DNA of 64,000 nucleotides from Massilia solisilvae (GCF_024753215.1 NZ_JANUGV010000005.1:186001-250000); one strand, 5' to 3'; counted from the first letter of the stretch, positions 52,701 through 61,225 are shown. Notes: generated by a model from the letters alone, not told the origin. Translations and numbers: made by a program.

Positions 52701-53072
52701 GGCATGCAGTTCCTCGATCTCGTGCGGGACGATCACGCCGCCGCCGCCGCCGAACACCTTGATGTGCGCGCCGCCGCGCTGGCGCAGCAGGTCGATCATG
52801 TATTTGAAGTATTCGACGTGGCCGCCCTGGTAGCTGGAGACGGCGATGCCTTGCGCGTCTTCGGCCAGCGCCGCGGTGACCACTTCGTCCACCGAGCGGT
52901 TGTGGCCCAGGTGGATCACTTCGGCGCCGTTACTCTGCAGGATGCGGCGCATGATGTTGATCGAGGCGTCGTGGCCGTCGAACAGCGAGGCGGCGGTGAC
53001 GAAGCGCACCTTGTTGGCCAGCTTGAACTGCTCCGGCAGGTCGAGCTTGGCGGCGGGAGTGATGTCGTTCAT
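49785..53072 (-). CDS. icmF: Fused isobutyryl-CoA mutase (IcmF)
   Basis: A 1095-residue adenosylcobalamin enzyme that interconverts isobutyryl-CoA and n-butyryl-CoA. Domains in order: B12-binding Rossmann domain with DGHDAS (His34 as the cobalt ligand) and [10 protein letters not shown]; a MeaB-like G-protein chaperone domain with Walker [10 protein letters not shown] at residues 215-223; and the mutase barrel (about residues 560-1095) with [25 protein letters not shown] and [14 protein letters not shown]. The order B12/GTPase/mutase in one chain is diagnostic of IcmF. It suggests use of valine- or branched-acid-derived CoA esters. A LiuR-like palindrome lies 47 bases upstream. Confidence 0.95.
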   Translation of the reverse strand: MNDITPAAKLDLPEQFKLANKVRFVTAASLFDGHDASINIMRRILQSNGAEVIHLGHNRSVDEVVTAALAEDAQGIAVSSYQGGHVEYFKYMIDLLRQRGGAHIKVFGGGGGVIVPHEIEELHAYGVTRIFSPEDGQRMGLVGMIRSMLAACDVDLSPYAPTSIAPLQEGDIAAHHRPLAQLITALENGKADSALVKQLHDAAEGLKVPVLGITGTGGAGKSSLTDELIRRIRLDQGDRLNIAVISIDPSRRKSGGALLGDRIRMNAIGPWNGERRVFMRSLATREAGSEISHALPDVVAACKVAGFDLVIVETSGIGQGDAAIVPHVDLSMYVMTPEFGAASQLEKIDMLDFADVVAINKFDRKGAQDALRDVAKQYQRNRELFGQSPDQMPVYGTQASRFNDDGVTALYHGLLPRLAGLGLPVEPSRLPVPEQKYSSGKHVIVPPARTRYLAEIADTVRGYHKNVNKQVRLARERQQLVEAKRMLAAANKGADFDDLIVERDNLLDAGAKKLLAMWPDMQAAYAGDEYVVKIRDKEIRTKLVQKTLSGNPIRKVALPKYEDHGEVLRFLMLENVPGSFPYTAGVFAFKRENEDPTRMFAGEGDAFRTNRRFKLVSEGMDAKRLSTAFDSVTLYGADPALRPDIYGKVGNSGVSIATLDDMKVLYDGFDLCSPNTSVSMTINGPAPTILAMFMNTAIDQQVDKFVQDNGRQPTDDEAAKIREWVLANVRGTVQADILKEDQGQNTCIFSTEFSLKVMGDIQEYFVHHQVRNFYSVSISGYHIAEAGANPISQLAFTLSNGFTFVEAYLARGMHIDDFAPNLSFFFSNGMDPEYTVLGRVARRIWAVAMRDKYGANERSQKLKYHIQTSGRSLHAQEIDFNDIRTTLQALIAIYDNCNSLHTNAYDEAITTPTDESVRRALAIQLIINREWGLAKNENPNQGSFIMEELTDLVEEAVLQEFERIAERGGVLGAMETGYQRGKIQEESMLYEHKKHDGSLPIIGVNTFRNPKGAAAPGTIELARSTDDEKQSQLTRLEAFHQRHAAESPAALAALQQAAIDNANVFDKLMDAVRVCSLGQITTALFEVGGQYRRNM

Positions 53073-53118
53073 GGTGTTCCTTGTGGGCGGAAGCGGACAG
53101 GGTCGTTTGCGTATTATA

Positions 53119-53138
53119 TGACGTTAACGTAAACGTCA
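53119..53138. promoter_or_regulatory. LiuR/MerR-like operator upstream of icmF
   Basis: TGACGTTAACGTAAACGTCA is a 20-base inverted repeat with 8-base arms of near-perfect dyad symmetry (TGACGTTA / TAAACGTCA). MerR-family regulators of branched-chain acyl-CoA catabolism in proteobacteria bind sites of the TTTACGT-ACGTAAA kind. The site lies 47 bases before the icmF ATG, where it would cover or overlap the promoter. The motif is seen; the regulator is inferred. Confidence 0.55.
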
Positions 53139-53183
53139 ACAGCGCGACAGTGGGTGCGTCAAGCGTTGCCACCGCACTCAGCT

Positions 53184-53296
53184 CCGTCGTCCCGGCGCAG
53201 GCCGGGACCCATGCTGAGGTGGCTCCGCCTGCGGCGCTCGGTTGGTGCTCGACGGCGCAGGCGGTCTATGGGTTCCGGCCTGCGCCGGAACGACGG
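53184..53296. repeat. Palindromic intergenic repeat (second family)
   Basis: A 113-base fold-back repeat: CCGTCGTCCCGGCGCAGGCC at the left, mirrored by GGCCTGCGCCGGAACGACGG at the right, with an inner GGGACCCA / TGGGTTCC pair. It lies between icmF and the ketoacid oxidoreductase gene. Elements with CCGGCGCAGGCCGG cores are common as multi-copy repeats in many proteobacterial genomes. Different from the GTAGGGTGGGC family. Confidence 0.7.
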
Positions 53297-53317
53297 TTTG
53301 GAGGGTGGTGGCTGGCG

Positions 53318-56300
53318 TCAGGCGGCTTTTTGTTGCTGGGAAAGAGAAGACAGCAGCTCGGCCTTCCTCACGCGGAACAGGGCCACGGCCTTTTCCTTGA
53401 CGTGGCCGAAACCGCGGATCTGCTCCGGCAGGCTGGCCAGTTCCACCGCCACGGCGTGGTTCGACGCATTCAGCCCAGCCAGCAGCGCTTGCACCATCTG
53501 GCGGTACTCGCCAATCAGCGCGCGCTCCATCTTGCGCTCGGCGGTGTAGCCGAACACGTCGAGCAGCCCGCCGCGCAGGCCCTTGAGCCTGGCCAGCAGC
53601 TTCATCGCCGTCCACATCCACGAGCCGAATTCGGCTTTCATCAGGCGGCCCTGTCCGTCCTTTTTGGCGAACAGCGGCGGCGCCATGTTGAACTTGAGCG
53701 TGAAGTCGCCTTCGAACTGGCTCTTGAGCTGCTCCACGAAACGGCCGTCGGTGTACAGCCGCGCCACTTCGTACTCGTCCTTGTAGGCCATCAGCTTGAA
53801 GTAGTACTTGGCCACCGCGGTGGAGAGCTTGTTGCCCAGGCCTTGCTCGCTCTCGGCGGCGCGCACCTGCGCGACCAGGTCTTCGTACACGGCGGCGTAG
53901 GCGCTGTCCTGGTAGCCGGTCAGGTAGGCGACGCGCTTCTTGATGAGCGTGTCCAGCGACTGCGGCATCTGCACCACGATGGCCTGCGCCGGGGTGGCGG
54001 TCTTCTCGACGCGCGCCAGGTCCACGGCGGCGCGGCGGCCCCACAGGAAGCTCTTCTTGTTGGCCGCAACCGCCACGCCGTTCAGTTCGATGGCGCGCAG
54101 GAGCGCCGCTTCCGACAGCGGGATCAGGCCCTTTTGCCAGGCATAGCCCATCATGAACAGGTTGGCGGCGATCGAGTCGCCCATCAGCGCGGTCGCCAGT
54201 CTGGTCGCGTCGATGAAGTCGGCGCTCGCGTGTTCCTGTGCGCCGGCCGCCTCGTCGATCAGCGCGCGCACCTGCGCGGCCGGGAACTGCCAGTCGGGCT
54301 GCTGCGCGAACGTGCCGGTCGGCTGCTCGTGCAGGTTGACCACCACCCGGGTGCGGCCCGGGCGCATCTTCGAGATCGCGTCCGGCGCGCCGGCGGTGAG
54401 CATGTCGCAGCCCAGCACCAGGTCTGCTTCGCCGGTGGCGATGCGCTGCGCGCGCAGGCGCTCGGGCGAAGCGGCAATCTTCACGTGCGAGGTGACCGAG
54501 CCGTTCTTCTGGCTCATGCCGGTCATGTCCAGCACCGAGGCGCCCTTGCCCTCGAGGTGCGCGGCCATGCCCATCAGCGCGCCGACGGTGATCACTCCGG
54601 TGCCGCCGATGCCGTTGATGAGGATGTTGTATGGCGTGTCCACCTGCGGCAGCAGCGGGTGGGGCAGCTCGCCCCAGGCATCGACGTCGGCGCCGGCGCC
54701 GGCGCGGCTCTTCTTGAGCGCGCCGCCTTCCACCGTCACGAAGCTCGGGCAGAAGCCCTTCACGCACGAGAAGTCCTTGTTGCACGAGGACTGGTCGATC
54801 GCGCGCTTGCGGCCGAATTCCGTTTCCTTGGGCAGGATCGAGACGCAGTTGGACTGGATGCCGCAGTCGCCGCAGCCTTCGCACACGGCCTCGTTGATCA
54901 CCATGCGCCTGGCCGGATCGGGGAACTGGTTCTTCTTGCGGCGGCGGCGCTTCTCCGCGGCGCAGGTCTGGTCGTAGATCAGGACGGTGGTGCCGGGGAT
55001 CTCGCGCAGCTCGCGCTGCACGTCGTCCATGAATTTGCGGTCGTGGAGGGTGACCAGTTCCGGCAGGTTCGCGCGGTCGGCGTAGCGCGACAGGTCCTCG
55101 GTGACGAGCGCGATGCGCTTGACGCCTTCGGCCGCCATCTGCTGCGCGATCAGCGGCACCGAGGTGGTGCCGTCCACCGGCTGGCCGCCGGTCATCGCCA
55201 CCGCGTCGTTGTACAGGATCTTGTAGGTGATGTTGACCTTGGCCGCCACCGCCGCGCGGATCGCCAGGTAACCGGAGTGGAAGTAGGTGCCATCGCCCAG
55301 GTTCTGGAACACGTGCGGCACCTTGGAGAACGCGGCCTGGCCGATCCACGGCGCGCCTTCGCCGCCCATGTGGGTGGTGAGCTTGTTCATCTCCGGGTAG
55401 ATCGAGGTGGCCATCACGTGGCAGCCGATGCCGGCCAGCGCGAACGAGCCTTCGGGCACCTTGGTCGAGGTGTTGTGCGGGCAGCCGGAGCAGTAGAACG
55501 CGGGGCGGAACGGGGTGTGGATCGCCTTTTGCAGCACCGCGTCCTTCGCTTCCAGGAACGCCAGGCGCGCCTTGATGAGGTCACGCGTCACGTCGTCGAG
55601 ATTCAGGCGCTTGACGCGGCCGGCGATCACGCGGGCCACTTGCGCCACCGAGAAGTCGGCCTTGGGCGGCAGCAGCCACTCGCCGCGCGGAGCCACCCAT
55701 TCGCCCTTGTCGTCGAACTTGCCGACCACGTGCGGGCGCACGTCGTCGCGCCAGTTGTACAGCTGTTCCTTGAGCTGGTATTCGACCACCTGGCGCTTTT
55801 CCTCGACCACCAGGATCTCGTCCAGTCCTTGCGCGAACTCGCGTACGCCGTCCGGTTCGAGCGGCCAGATCATCGCGACCTTGAACAGGCGCAGGCCGAT
55901 CTTCGCGGCCATCGCTTCGTCGATGCCCAGTTCTTCCAGCGCTTCCAGCACGTCGAGGTAGGATTTGCCCGAGGCGATGATGCCCAGCCTGGCGCTCGGG
56001 CTGTCGATCGTGACGCGGTTGAGCTTGTTTTCGCGCGCATAGGCCAGTGCGGCGTAGATCTTGTAGTCCTGCATCAGCGCTTCCTGCTTGCGCGCCTGCA
56101 GGCCCAGCGGGTCCGACGACAGCCGCGTGTTCAGGCCGCCCTCCGGCATGGCGAAGTCCTGCGGAATCTTCACCTGCACGCGGAACGGGTCGGCATCGAC
56201 CGAGGCGCTCGATTCGACCGTGTCGGCCAGCGCCTTGAACGCCACCGCGCAGCCGGAAAAGCGCGACATCGCCCAGCCGTGCACGCCCAGATCCAGGTAC

Positions 56301-56875
56301 TCCTGCACGTTGCACGGGTACAGTACCGGGATCATGCAGGCCGAGAAGATGTGGTCGGACTGGTGCGGCAGCGTGGAGGAGTAGGCGCCGTGGTCGTCGC
56401 CGGCCACCAGCAGCACGCCGCCGGTGGCAGAGGTGCCGGCGTGGTTCATGTGCTTGAAGACGTCGCCGCAACGGTCCACGCCCGGGCCTTTGCCGTACCA
56501 CATGGCGAACACGCCGTCGTATTTGGTCGGGCCGATCAGGCCGACGGTCTGGGTGCCCCACACGGCGGTGGCGGCCAGGTCCTCGTTCACGCCCGGCACG
56601 AACTGGATGCTGTTCGCTTCGAGATGGCCCTTGGCCTTCCACAGGTTCTCGTCCAGCCCGCCCAGCGGCGAGCCACGGTAGCCGGACACGAAACCGGCCG
56701 TGTTCATGCCCGCCGCAAGGTCGCGTTCGCGCTGGATCATCGGCAGGCGCACCAGTGCCTGGATGCCGGACAGGAAAATCTTGCCGGTCCTGGCGGTGTA
56801 TTTGTCGTCGAGGCTGACGTCGGCGAGGGCAGGGGCGTGCGGCGCGGCAGGAACGATGGCCGTGGTATCGGGCAT
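53318..56875 (-). CDS. Indolepyruvate ferredoxin oxidoreductase family protein (fused)
   Basis: A 1185-residue fused alpha/beta/gamma 2-oxoacid:ferredoxin oxidoreductase. The N-terminal pyruvate-type domain starts FLSGIQALVRLPMIQ with FVSGYRGSPLGG for thiamine-diphosphate/substrate binding; the central region has CSGCPHNTSTKVPEGS and GMGGEGAPWIGQ-like segments; the 4Fe-4S site is VCEGCGDCGIQSNCVS with CVKGFCPS; a C-terminal gamma-type domain shows GIGGTGVITVGAL. It converts an arylpyruvate or branched ketoacid to acyl-CoA with ferredoxin as acceptor. The start at 56875 is preceded by TTTGGAGA. Its substrate class is not settled; icmF beside it hints at branched-chain carbon. Confidence 0.92.
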   Translation of the reverse strand: MPDTTAIVPAAPHAPALADVSLDDKYTARTGKIFLSGIQALVRLPMIQRERDLAAGMNTAGFVSGYRGSPLGGLDENLWKAKGHLEANSIQFVPGVNEDLAATAVWGTQTVGLIGPTKYDGVFAMWYGKGPGVDRCGDVFKHMNHAGTSATGGVLLVAGDDHGAYSSTLPHQSDHIFSACMIPVLYPCNVQEYLDLGVHGWAMSRFSGCAVAFKALADTVESSASVDADPFRVQVKIPQDFAMPEGGLNTRLSSDPLGLQARKQEALMQDYKIYAALAYARENKLNRVTIDSPSARLGIIASGKSYLDVLEALEELGIDEAMAAKIGLRLFKVAMIWPLEPDGVREFAQGLDEILVVEEKRQVVEYQLKEQLYNWRDDVRPHVVGKFDDKGEWVAPRGEWLLPPKADFSVAQVARVIAGRVKRLNLDDVTRDLIKARLAFLEAKDAVLQKAIHTPFRPAFYCSGCPHNTSTKVPEGSFALAGIGCHVMATSIYPEMNKLTTHMGGEGAPWIGQAAFSKVPHVFQNLGDGTYFHSGYLAIRAAVAAKVNITYKILYNDAVAMTGGQPVDGTTSVPLIAQQMAAEGVKRIALVTEDLSRYADRANLPELVTLHDRKFMDDVQRELREIPGTTVLIYDQTCAAEKRRRRKKNQFPDPARRMVINEAVCEGCGDCGIQSNCVSILPKETEFGRKRAIDQSSCNKDFSCVKGFCPSFVTVEGGALKKSRAGAGADVDAWGELPHPLLPQVDTPYNILINGIGGTGVITVGALMGMAAHLEGKGASVLDMTGMSQKNGSVTSHVKIAASPERLRAQRIATGEADLVLGCDMLTAGAPDAISKMRPGRTRVVVNLHEQPTGTFAQQPDWQFPAAQVRALIDEAAGAQEHASADFIDATRLATALMGDSIAANLFMMGYAWQKGLIPLSEAALLRAIELNGVAVAANKKSFLWGRRAAVDLARVEKTATPAQAIVVQMPQSLDTLIKKRVAYLTGYQDSAYAAVYEDLVAQVRAAESEQGLGNKLSTAVAKYYFKLMAYKDEYEVARLYTDGRFVEQLKSQFEGDFTLKFNMAPPLFAKKDGQGRLMKAEFGSWMWTAMKLLARLKGLRGGLLDVFGYTAERKMERALIGEYRQMVQALLAGLNASNHAVAVELASLPEQIRGFGHVKEKAVALFRVRKAELLSSLSQQQKAA

Positions 56876-57324
56876 GGCGGTCTCCAAAATCGTGATTTGG
56901 TGTGGTCCCGCCCAGGAAAGGCGCCGGGTAGGCGCGGCCGGGGCGGGAAAGGCGTCGCGGGTGTGGGCGACTGTCTTGTGGCGCTTTTTCAGGAAAAACG
57001 TCCAGCGCGCGAGTGTAGAAGTTTCGCTAAATGCGGGGAAATACCGTTTCCGGATGGGGGTATAAGAAAAACTGATGGCAAGGCCAAAGGCGCGTGGCCC
57101 GGCCAGGCGCGGGTGGGGGATGCCCTGGCAAGCGAGTGGCGCTTTCATGCTCTTTTGGCCTGCGCGTTTTGTCTCTTTCTGTCGAATTCTGTCTCGCGCC
57201 CTCGATGAGACAAAAAGCGACGGAAAGAGACAAAACGCGCAGCACAAAAGAGAACAAAAGCGCCATGCGCCGCCGGACGGCGCCCCACCTCGCGGTCGGG
57301 GGAGTGCTTTTTGGTAACGATTCG
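56876..57324. other. Non-coding gap with a long fold-back element
   Basis: A 449-base stretch between the ketoacid oxidoreductase start and the LysR stop. The main feature is the inverted repeat at 57135-57266, listed separately. The 55 bases nearest the oxidoreductase are AT-richer and probably hold its promoter (TTTTCAGGAAAAACG near 56985). No coding frame with start, ribosome site and codon bias was found. Confidence 0.5.
57135..57266. repeat. Long inverted repeat with about 50-base arms
   Basis: The left arm (57135-57184) and the right arm (57218-57266) are reverse complements with only a few mismatches. The inner 24 bases of each (TGCGCGTTTTGTCTC... and its partner) match at 23 of 24 positions. 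The 33-base loop holds a further TGTCTC/GAGACA pair. The outer parts pair GGCGCTTTT with AAAAGCGCC-type bases. It is not adjacent to a T tract, so it is not a plain terminator. It could be a MITE-like element or the template for a long structured RNA. Confidence 0.82.
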
Positions 57325-58257
57325 TCAGCCGGCCAGGGCGGCGCCGGGCCAGTGGCCGCTGGCGCACAGCTCCTCGGTCACCTGGCGCACGAGGCGGCCG
57401 ATCGCGGCGGCGGCGTTGGTGAGCGGAATGTTGCGGGATGAACAGAGGGTGACGCTGCGCGTGATCGCCGGGTGTTCCACCGGCCAGGCGGCGAGCGTGC
57501 CGGCCTCGATATCGGCGCGCACCGGTGCGACAGGCAGCAAGGTCGCGCCGATGTCGGCCAGCAGGGCCGAGCGCAGAATGGCAATCGAGTTGATCTCGAT
57601 CACCTTGTCGAGCGCCAGCCCGGCGCCGCGTGCGGTCTGTTCGATGCGCGGGCGCACGCCATGCTGCTGGGCCGGCAGGATCAGCGTGCTGGCCAGCGCG
57701 TCGGCCAGGCTGATCGCGGGGCCGGCCGGCGCGAAGGCCGAACCGGGGCGGCAGATGAACATCAGGTCCTCTTCCACCAGCGGCACGCTGTTGAACTGGC
57801 CCAGCTGGCCGTCATCGAACAATACCGCCAGGTTGAGCCGGCCCGACTTGAGCTGCTCGGTCAGGCTGCCCGAAATCTCCTCGGTCAGCTGCAGCGTGAT
57901 CTCGGGGTAGCGCGCGCGGGCCGCGGTCAGCAGCGGCAGGGCCAGCGCGCCGGAAATGCTGTGCGGCAGGCCCAGCGTGACGCTGCCGGACGGCCGCTCG
58001 GTCGATTGCGCCACGGCGGCGCGGGCATCGGCCACCTGCTTGAGGATGGCCTGGGCGTGCTGGTAGAACAGCTTGCCGGCATCGGTCGAGGTCACGCCCT
58101 GGGCCGAGCGGTGCAGCAGCCGGGCGCCCAGTTCGTCCTCGAGCTGGCGCAGCTGCTGGGTCAGCGCCGGCTGCGCCACGTGCAGCACGAGCGCGGCGCG
58201 CGACAGCGAACCGTGATCGACGATCGCCACGAAGTAGCGGAGCTGGCGGAGTTCCAT
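57325..58257 (-). CDS. LysR-family transcriptional regulator
   Basis: A 310-residue LTTR. The N-terminal winged helix-turn-helix is clear (MELRQLRYFVAIVDHGSLSR, VAQPALTQQLRQLEDELG), followed by a linker helix and the substrate-binding domain (SGSVTLGLPHSISGALALPL, LLADIGATLLPVAPV). Its binding domain resembles nitrogen-assimilation/aromatic-type LTTRs, but the ligand is not assignable. It is divergent from the HD-GYP gene (118-base gap), and could control it or itself, or the ketoacid operon located on the other side. Confidence 0.9.
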   Translation of the reverse strand: MELRQLRYFVAIVDHGSLSRAALVLHVAQPALTQQLRQLEDELGARLLHRSAQGVTSTDAGKLFYQHAQAILKQVADARAAVAQSTERPSGSVTLGLPHSISGALALPLLTAARARYPEITLQLTEEISGSLTEQLKSGRLNLAVLFDDGQLGQFNSVPLVEEDLMFICRPGSAFAPAGPAISLADALASTLILPAQQHGVRPRIEQTARGAGLALDKVIEINSIAILRSALLADIGATLLPVAPVRADIEAGTLAAWPVEHPAITRSVTLCSSRNIPLTNAAAAIGRLVRQVTEELCASGHWPGAALAG

Positions 58258-58299
58258 GTGTTGCTATTCTGCGTCTCGACGACGATTACTGCCAGTAAG

Positions 58300-58329
58300 T
58301 TAACTTCTGACAACGACTATTGTTATACT
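58300..58329 (+). promoter_or_regulatory. Candidate sigma-70 promoter of the HD-GYP gene
   Basis: TTAACT (58300-58305), an 18-base spacer and TATACT (58324-58329), with an extended -10 TG at 58321-58322. It sits about 46 bases before the ATG at 58376, which has GGGGAAGAGGG upstream. The -35 matches the consensus at four of six bases; the extended -10 strengthens it. Confidence 0.5.
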
Positions 58330-58375
58330 CTGTGCGTGTCTGTTGCGTCAGATTAACATAGCCAGGGGAAGAGGG

Positions 58376-59608
58376 ATGCTGAAGAAGGTGGATGCGTCGC
58401 AGCTACGGGTCGGGATGTACGTCCAGGACCTTGATTGCAGCTGGATCGAGCACCCCTTCGTGCGCAGCCGTTTTGTGCTGAGCTCGGAGGACGAAATCCG
58501 CAAGATCGTCGGCGCCAACATCCGCAACGTGGTCATCGACTGCAACAAGGGCATCGACGTCGAGGACGCCCCCACGGTGGCCGAGGCGCGCGCCCAGACC
58601 GAGTCCGAGCTGCAGGAACTGATGTCCAAGCCGACCGCGGCGCCGGCGCCGCCGCCGCGCACCTCGATTGCCGAGGAACTGCAGCGCGCTGCCAACATCC
58701 GGCGCCAGGCGGCCGGCCTGGTGCGCGAGGTGATGCAGGATGCGCGGCTGGGCAAGGCGATCGAACTGGACCGGGTCAGCCCGATGGTCGAGAACATTAC
58801 GGCCTCGATCCTGCGCAACCCCGGCGCGCTGCTGGGCCTGCTGCGGATCAAGAGCAAGGACGACTACACCTTCCTGCATTCGGTCTCGGTGTGCACCCTG
58901 CTGGTGGCGTTTTGCCGCTCGCGCAACATGAACGAGGAAACCACCTACCAGGCCGGGCTGGGTGGCCTGCTGCACGACACCGGCAAGGCGCTGGTGCCCG
59001 ACCATATCCTGAACAAGCCGGGGCGGCTGTCCGACGACGAGTTCAACATCATCCGCAAGCACCCGCAGGACGGCTACGAGATCCTGCTGCGCACTCCCGC
59101 GATCGGCCCGATCCCGCTCGACATCACGCTGCACCACCACGAGCGGCGCGACGGCAGCGGCTACCCGGACCGGCAGGGCGGCGACGACATCAGCGAGCTG
59201 GCCCAGATGGCGGCGATCGTCGACGTGTACGATGCCATCACCGCCGACCGCTGCTACCACAAGGGGCTGCCGGCGGCCGAGGCGCTGCGCAAGATCTACG
59301 AGTGGAGCAAGTTCCACTTCAACCCGGTGTACGCGCAGGAGTTCGTGCGCTGCGTCGGCATCTACCCGGTCGGCACCCTGGTGCTGCTCGAATCCGGGCG
59401 CCTGGCGGTGGTGGTCGAGCCGCACGAGAGCAGCCTGCTCACGCCCAAGGTCAACGTGTTCTACGACACCACCAAGAAGTCCTTCATCCAACCGCAGACG
59501 GTGGACCTGGCGCGCCCGCTCGGGCACGGCGGCGCCGACAAGATCGTGCGCCACGAGCTGCCCGAGAAGTGGCAGGTGGACCCGGTCAAGTTCATGGCCG
59601 CGGCCTAG
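58376..59608 (+). CDS. HD-GYP domain cyclic di-GMP phosphodiesterase
   Basis: A 410-residue protein. Residues about 1-140 form a DUF3391-type N-terminal domain (LKKVDASQLRVGMYVQDLD). The HD-GYP domain follows with LLHDTGKALVPDHI (HD at residues 200-201), HHERRDGSGYP (254-264) and a third motif DVYDAITADRCYHKG. All metal-binding residues are present, so it should hydrolyse c-di-GMP. It converges on the GGDEF cyclase gene with a four-base overlap. Both lie beside the Flp pilus operon, so a role in switching between attachment and motility is likely. Confidence 0.94.
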   Translation: MLKKVDASQLRVGMYVQDLDCSWIEHPFVRSRFVLSSEDEIRKIVGANIRNVVIDCNKGIDVEDAPTVAEARAQTESELQELMSKPTAAPAPPPRTSIAEELQRAANIRRQAAGLVREVMQDARLGKAIELDRVSPMVENITASILRNPGALLGLLRIKSKDDYTFLHSVSVCTLLVAFCRSRNMNEETTYQAGLGGLLHDTGKALVPDHILNKPGRLSDDEFNIIRKHPQDGYEILLRTPAIGPIPLDITLHHHERRDGSGYPDRQGGDDISELAQMAAIVDVYDAITADRCYHKGLPAAEALRKIYEWSKFHFNPVYAQEFVRCVGIYPVGTLVLLESGRLAVVVEPHESSLLTPKVNVFYDTTKKSFIQPQTVDLARPLGHGGADKIVRHELPEKWQVDPVKFMAAA

Positions 59609-60633
59609 AAAAATTCGGCGGTGTCGTTGGAGGCGACGGTGGCCAGCAGGCCATCGGCGACCAGCTGGTCGTAGTGGCAGACCTGGTTGCGGCCGTGGGT
59701 CTTGGCGAAGTACAGCGCCTGGTCGGCGTGGCCGAGCGTGACCACCGGCGAATCGTACGGCTTGATACAGGTGAAACCAACGCTGACCGTGACCGTGCCC
59801 ACCTGCGGGAAGTGGTGGTTCTCGACACCGGCGCGGAAGCGCTCGATGATGCGGCGCGCGTTCTCCAGCGTGGTCGAGCGCAGCAGCACCACGAACTCCT
59901 CGCCGCCGAAGCGGAACACGCGGTCGTGCGCGCGGAACGAGGACTGCAGCATGTTGGCGATCAGGATCAGCACCTCGTCGCCGTACAGGTGGCCGAAGCG
60001 GTCGTTGACCAGCTTGAAGTGATCGACATCGACCACCGCCAGCCACTGCTCGTGGCCGGTGCCTTTCTGGCGCCGCTCCGGCTGGCCCGGCAGCGGCGAC
60101 TCCTGCTCGGCGGCGCATTGCAGCATGCGCGCCAGCTGGTCGTCGAAGGTCTTGCGGTTGAGCAGGCCCGTGAGCGAGTCGCGCTCGCTGTATTCGAGCA
60201 GGTTGCGGAAATTGCGGTAGACGCCGACGATGCCGTCGATGGTGTGGATCTCGGCCGCCGTGAACGGCGCCGCGCGCGCGATCTCGAGGATGGTGGCGGC
60301 CAGCTCGCCGCGCCAGATCGGCACCCACATCGTGTGCCGTCCCGCCTGCTCGGCTTCGGCGCGCGCGCCCTGCGCCGCCAGGCACGCGGCCAGCTCCGGG
60401 TAGGCTTCGAGCGTCTCGCCGGGACCGGCCTCGTCTTCCAGCCGCGGCGCGCCGCCGTCGTCCACGCTGGCGCGCGCGCGCAGGTAGCGTGCCGGCCCGA
60501 CCGCGGCCAGCGACAGCACCCGGGTGTGCTGGGCACCGGCCAGCTCCTGCACCGCCGCCACCGCCGACAGATCGAGCATCGCATGGTCGCGATGGCCGGT
60601 CATGTCCACCATGTGCTTCAGTAACGAATCCAT
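59605..60633 (-). CDS. GGDEF diguanylate cyclase with GAF-like domain
   Basis: A 342-residue protein. Residues about 1-140 resemble a GAF-type sensor (MLDLSAVAAVQELAGA..WVPIWRGELAATILEI). The GGDEF domain starts at RDSLTGLLNRKTFDD (151-165); VVDVDHFKLVNDRFGH contains the metal-binding Asp; the active-site loop is GGEEF (243-247). An allosteric RxxD site, RAHD (234-237), lies five residues upstream, so product inhibition is expected. It is a likely active c-di-GMP synthase, opposing the convergent HD-GYP enzyme. The CTAG at 59605-59608 provides stops for both genes. Confidence 0.93.
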   Translation of the reverse strand: MDSLLKHMVDMTGHRDHAMLDLSAVAAVQELAGAQHTRVLSLAAVGPARYLRARASVDDGGAPRLEDEAGPGETLEAYPELAACLAAQGARAEAEQAGRHTMWVPIWRGELAATILEIARAAPFTAAEIHTIDGIVGVYRNFRNLLEYSERDSLTGLLNRKTFDDQLARMLQCAAEQESPLPGQPERRQKGTGHEQWLAVVDVDHFKLVNDRFGHLYGDEVLILIANMLQSSFRAHDRVFRFGGEEFVVLLRSTTLENARRIIERFRAGVENHHFPQVGTVTVSVGFTCIKPYDSPVVTLGHADQALYFAKTHGRNQVCHYDQLVADGLLATVASNDTAEFF

Positions 60634-60975
60634 GTCGCTCTCGATCGAAGGCTGGCCCGCGGCACGCTTCGCGCATTGTTTAAATTGCAAGCGGCAAAGA
60701 ATATCGGCTTTTGCGGAATTGTTCAATTATGCCCGAGAAATTTTTGCCCTGGTTGTGGTGTTTCGCCTGCAATGACCGGGGTTTTCTCTTGCTCTCGGGC
60801 AAAATTGGTGCCGGTGGGAAATCTTGCTTCGAGTCAAGTTGCCCCCTGGAATCATCTCCTATAGTGGATTCACTGGTTCGGCACTGGCGGCAGGCAATCC
60901 AAGCCGCCAGCGAACCCGGCGGCCGACGGGGTCGGGCCGGGCCAGGTTTTCATCAACCACCATATGGAGTTTGTC
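60634..60975. promoter_or_regulatory. Promoter region of the flp pilus operon
   Basis: A 342-base AT-richer gap between the GGDEF start and flp. It holds GCCCGAGA (60731-60738) repeated in inverse as TCTCGGGC (60793-60800), TATAGT at 60860 as a possible -10, and TGTGGTGTTTCGCCTGCA (60754-60771) with GG-N10-GC spacing but a weak -24. The Tad operon promoter must lie here. None of these elements is strong enough to assign the class. Confidence 0.35.
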
Positions 60976-61170
60976 ATGAACAAGTTCACCTCCGCAGTCA
61001 AAGCTTTCATTGCTGACGAGAACGGTGTGACCGCGATCGAGTATGGCCTGATCGCCGCACTGGTTGGCTGTGTCATGCTGGTCGGCGCCAAGGTTCTCGG
61101 CACCGACCTGAGCAACGCCTTCTCGGCCATTGGCGGCATCGTCCAGACCAACGTGCCGGCCGCACCGTAA
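60976..61170 (+). CDS. flp: Flp-family type IVb major pilin
   Basis: A 64-residue prepilin. It has the type IVb leader: basic MNKFTSAVKAF, Gly then the mature helix GVTAIEYGLIAALVGCVML with the Glu-Tyr (EY) motif characteristic of Flp. The prepilin peptidase encoded next is expected to cut it. The short C-terminal end (NAFSAIGGIVQTNVPAAP) is typical. It begins the Tad operon that runs off the right end of the window. Confidence 0.95.
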   Translation: MNKFTSAVKAFIADENGVTAIEYGLIAALVGCVMLVGAKVLGTDLSNAFSAIGGIVQTNVPAAP

Positions 61171-61182
61171 CGCCGTGCTCAG

Positions 61183-61209
61183 CCGCCGCCCGCCCGGGCG
61201 GCGGTTTTT
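61183..61209 (+). terminator. Strong hairpin after flp (partial terminator or stabiliser)
   Basis: A 9-10-base-pair GC stem CCGCCGCCCG/CGGGCGGCGG followed by five T residues. It lies between flp and the prepilin peptidase, 12 bases after the flp stop. Such hairpins allow much more pilin mRNA than downstream operon mRNA. Confidence 0.85.
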
Positions 61210-61225
61210 CTTCCCGGGAGCTGCC

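Noticed and set aside
49713..53132. A 1139-codon plus-strand frame antisense to icmF
   Set aside because: Same pattern of low-complexity H/R/Q/V composition and no motif. The minus strand has every IcmF domain.
53081..57208. A 1375-codon open frame on the plus strand, antisense to the ketoacid oxidoreductase gene
   Set aside because: It is an artefact of high third-position GC: the translation is rich in Arg, His, Gln and Val with no domain, and the opposite strand encodes a fully recognisable 1185-residue enzyme.
60754..60771. Possible sigma-54 promoter before flp (TGTGGTGTTTCGCCTGCA)
   Set aside because: Spacing is right but the -24 half has only TGG, and it is over 200 bases from the start codon.
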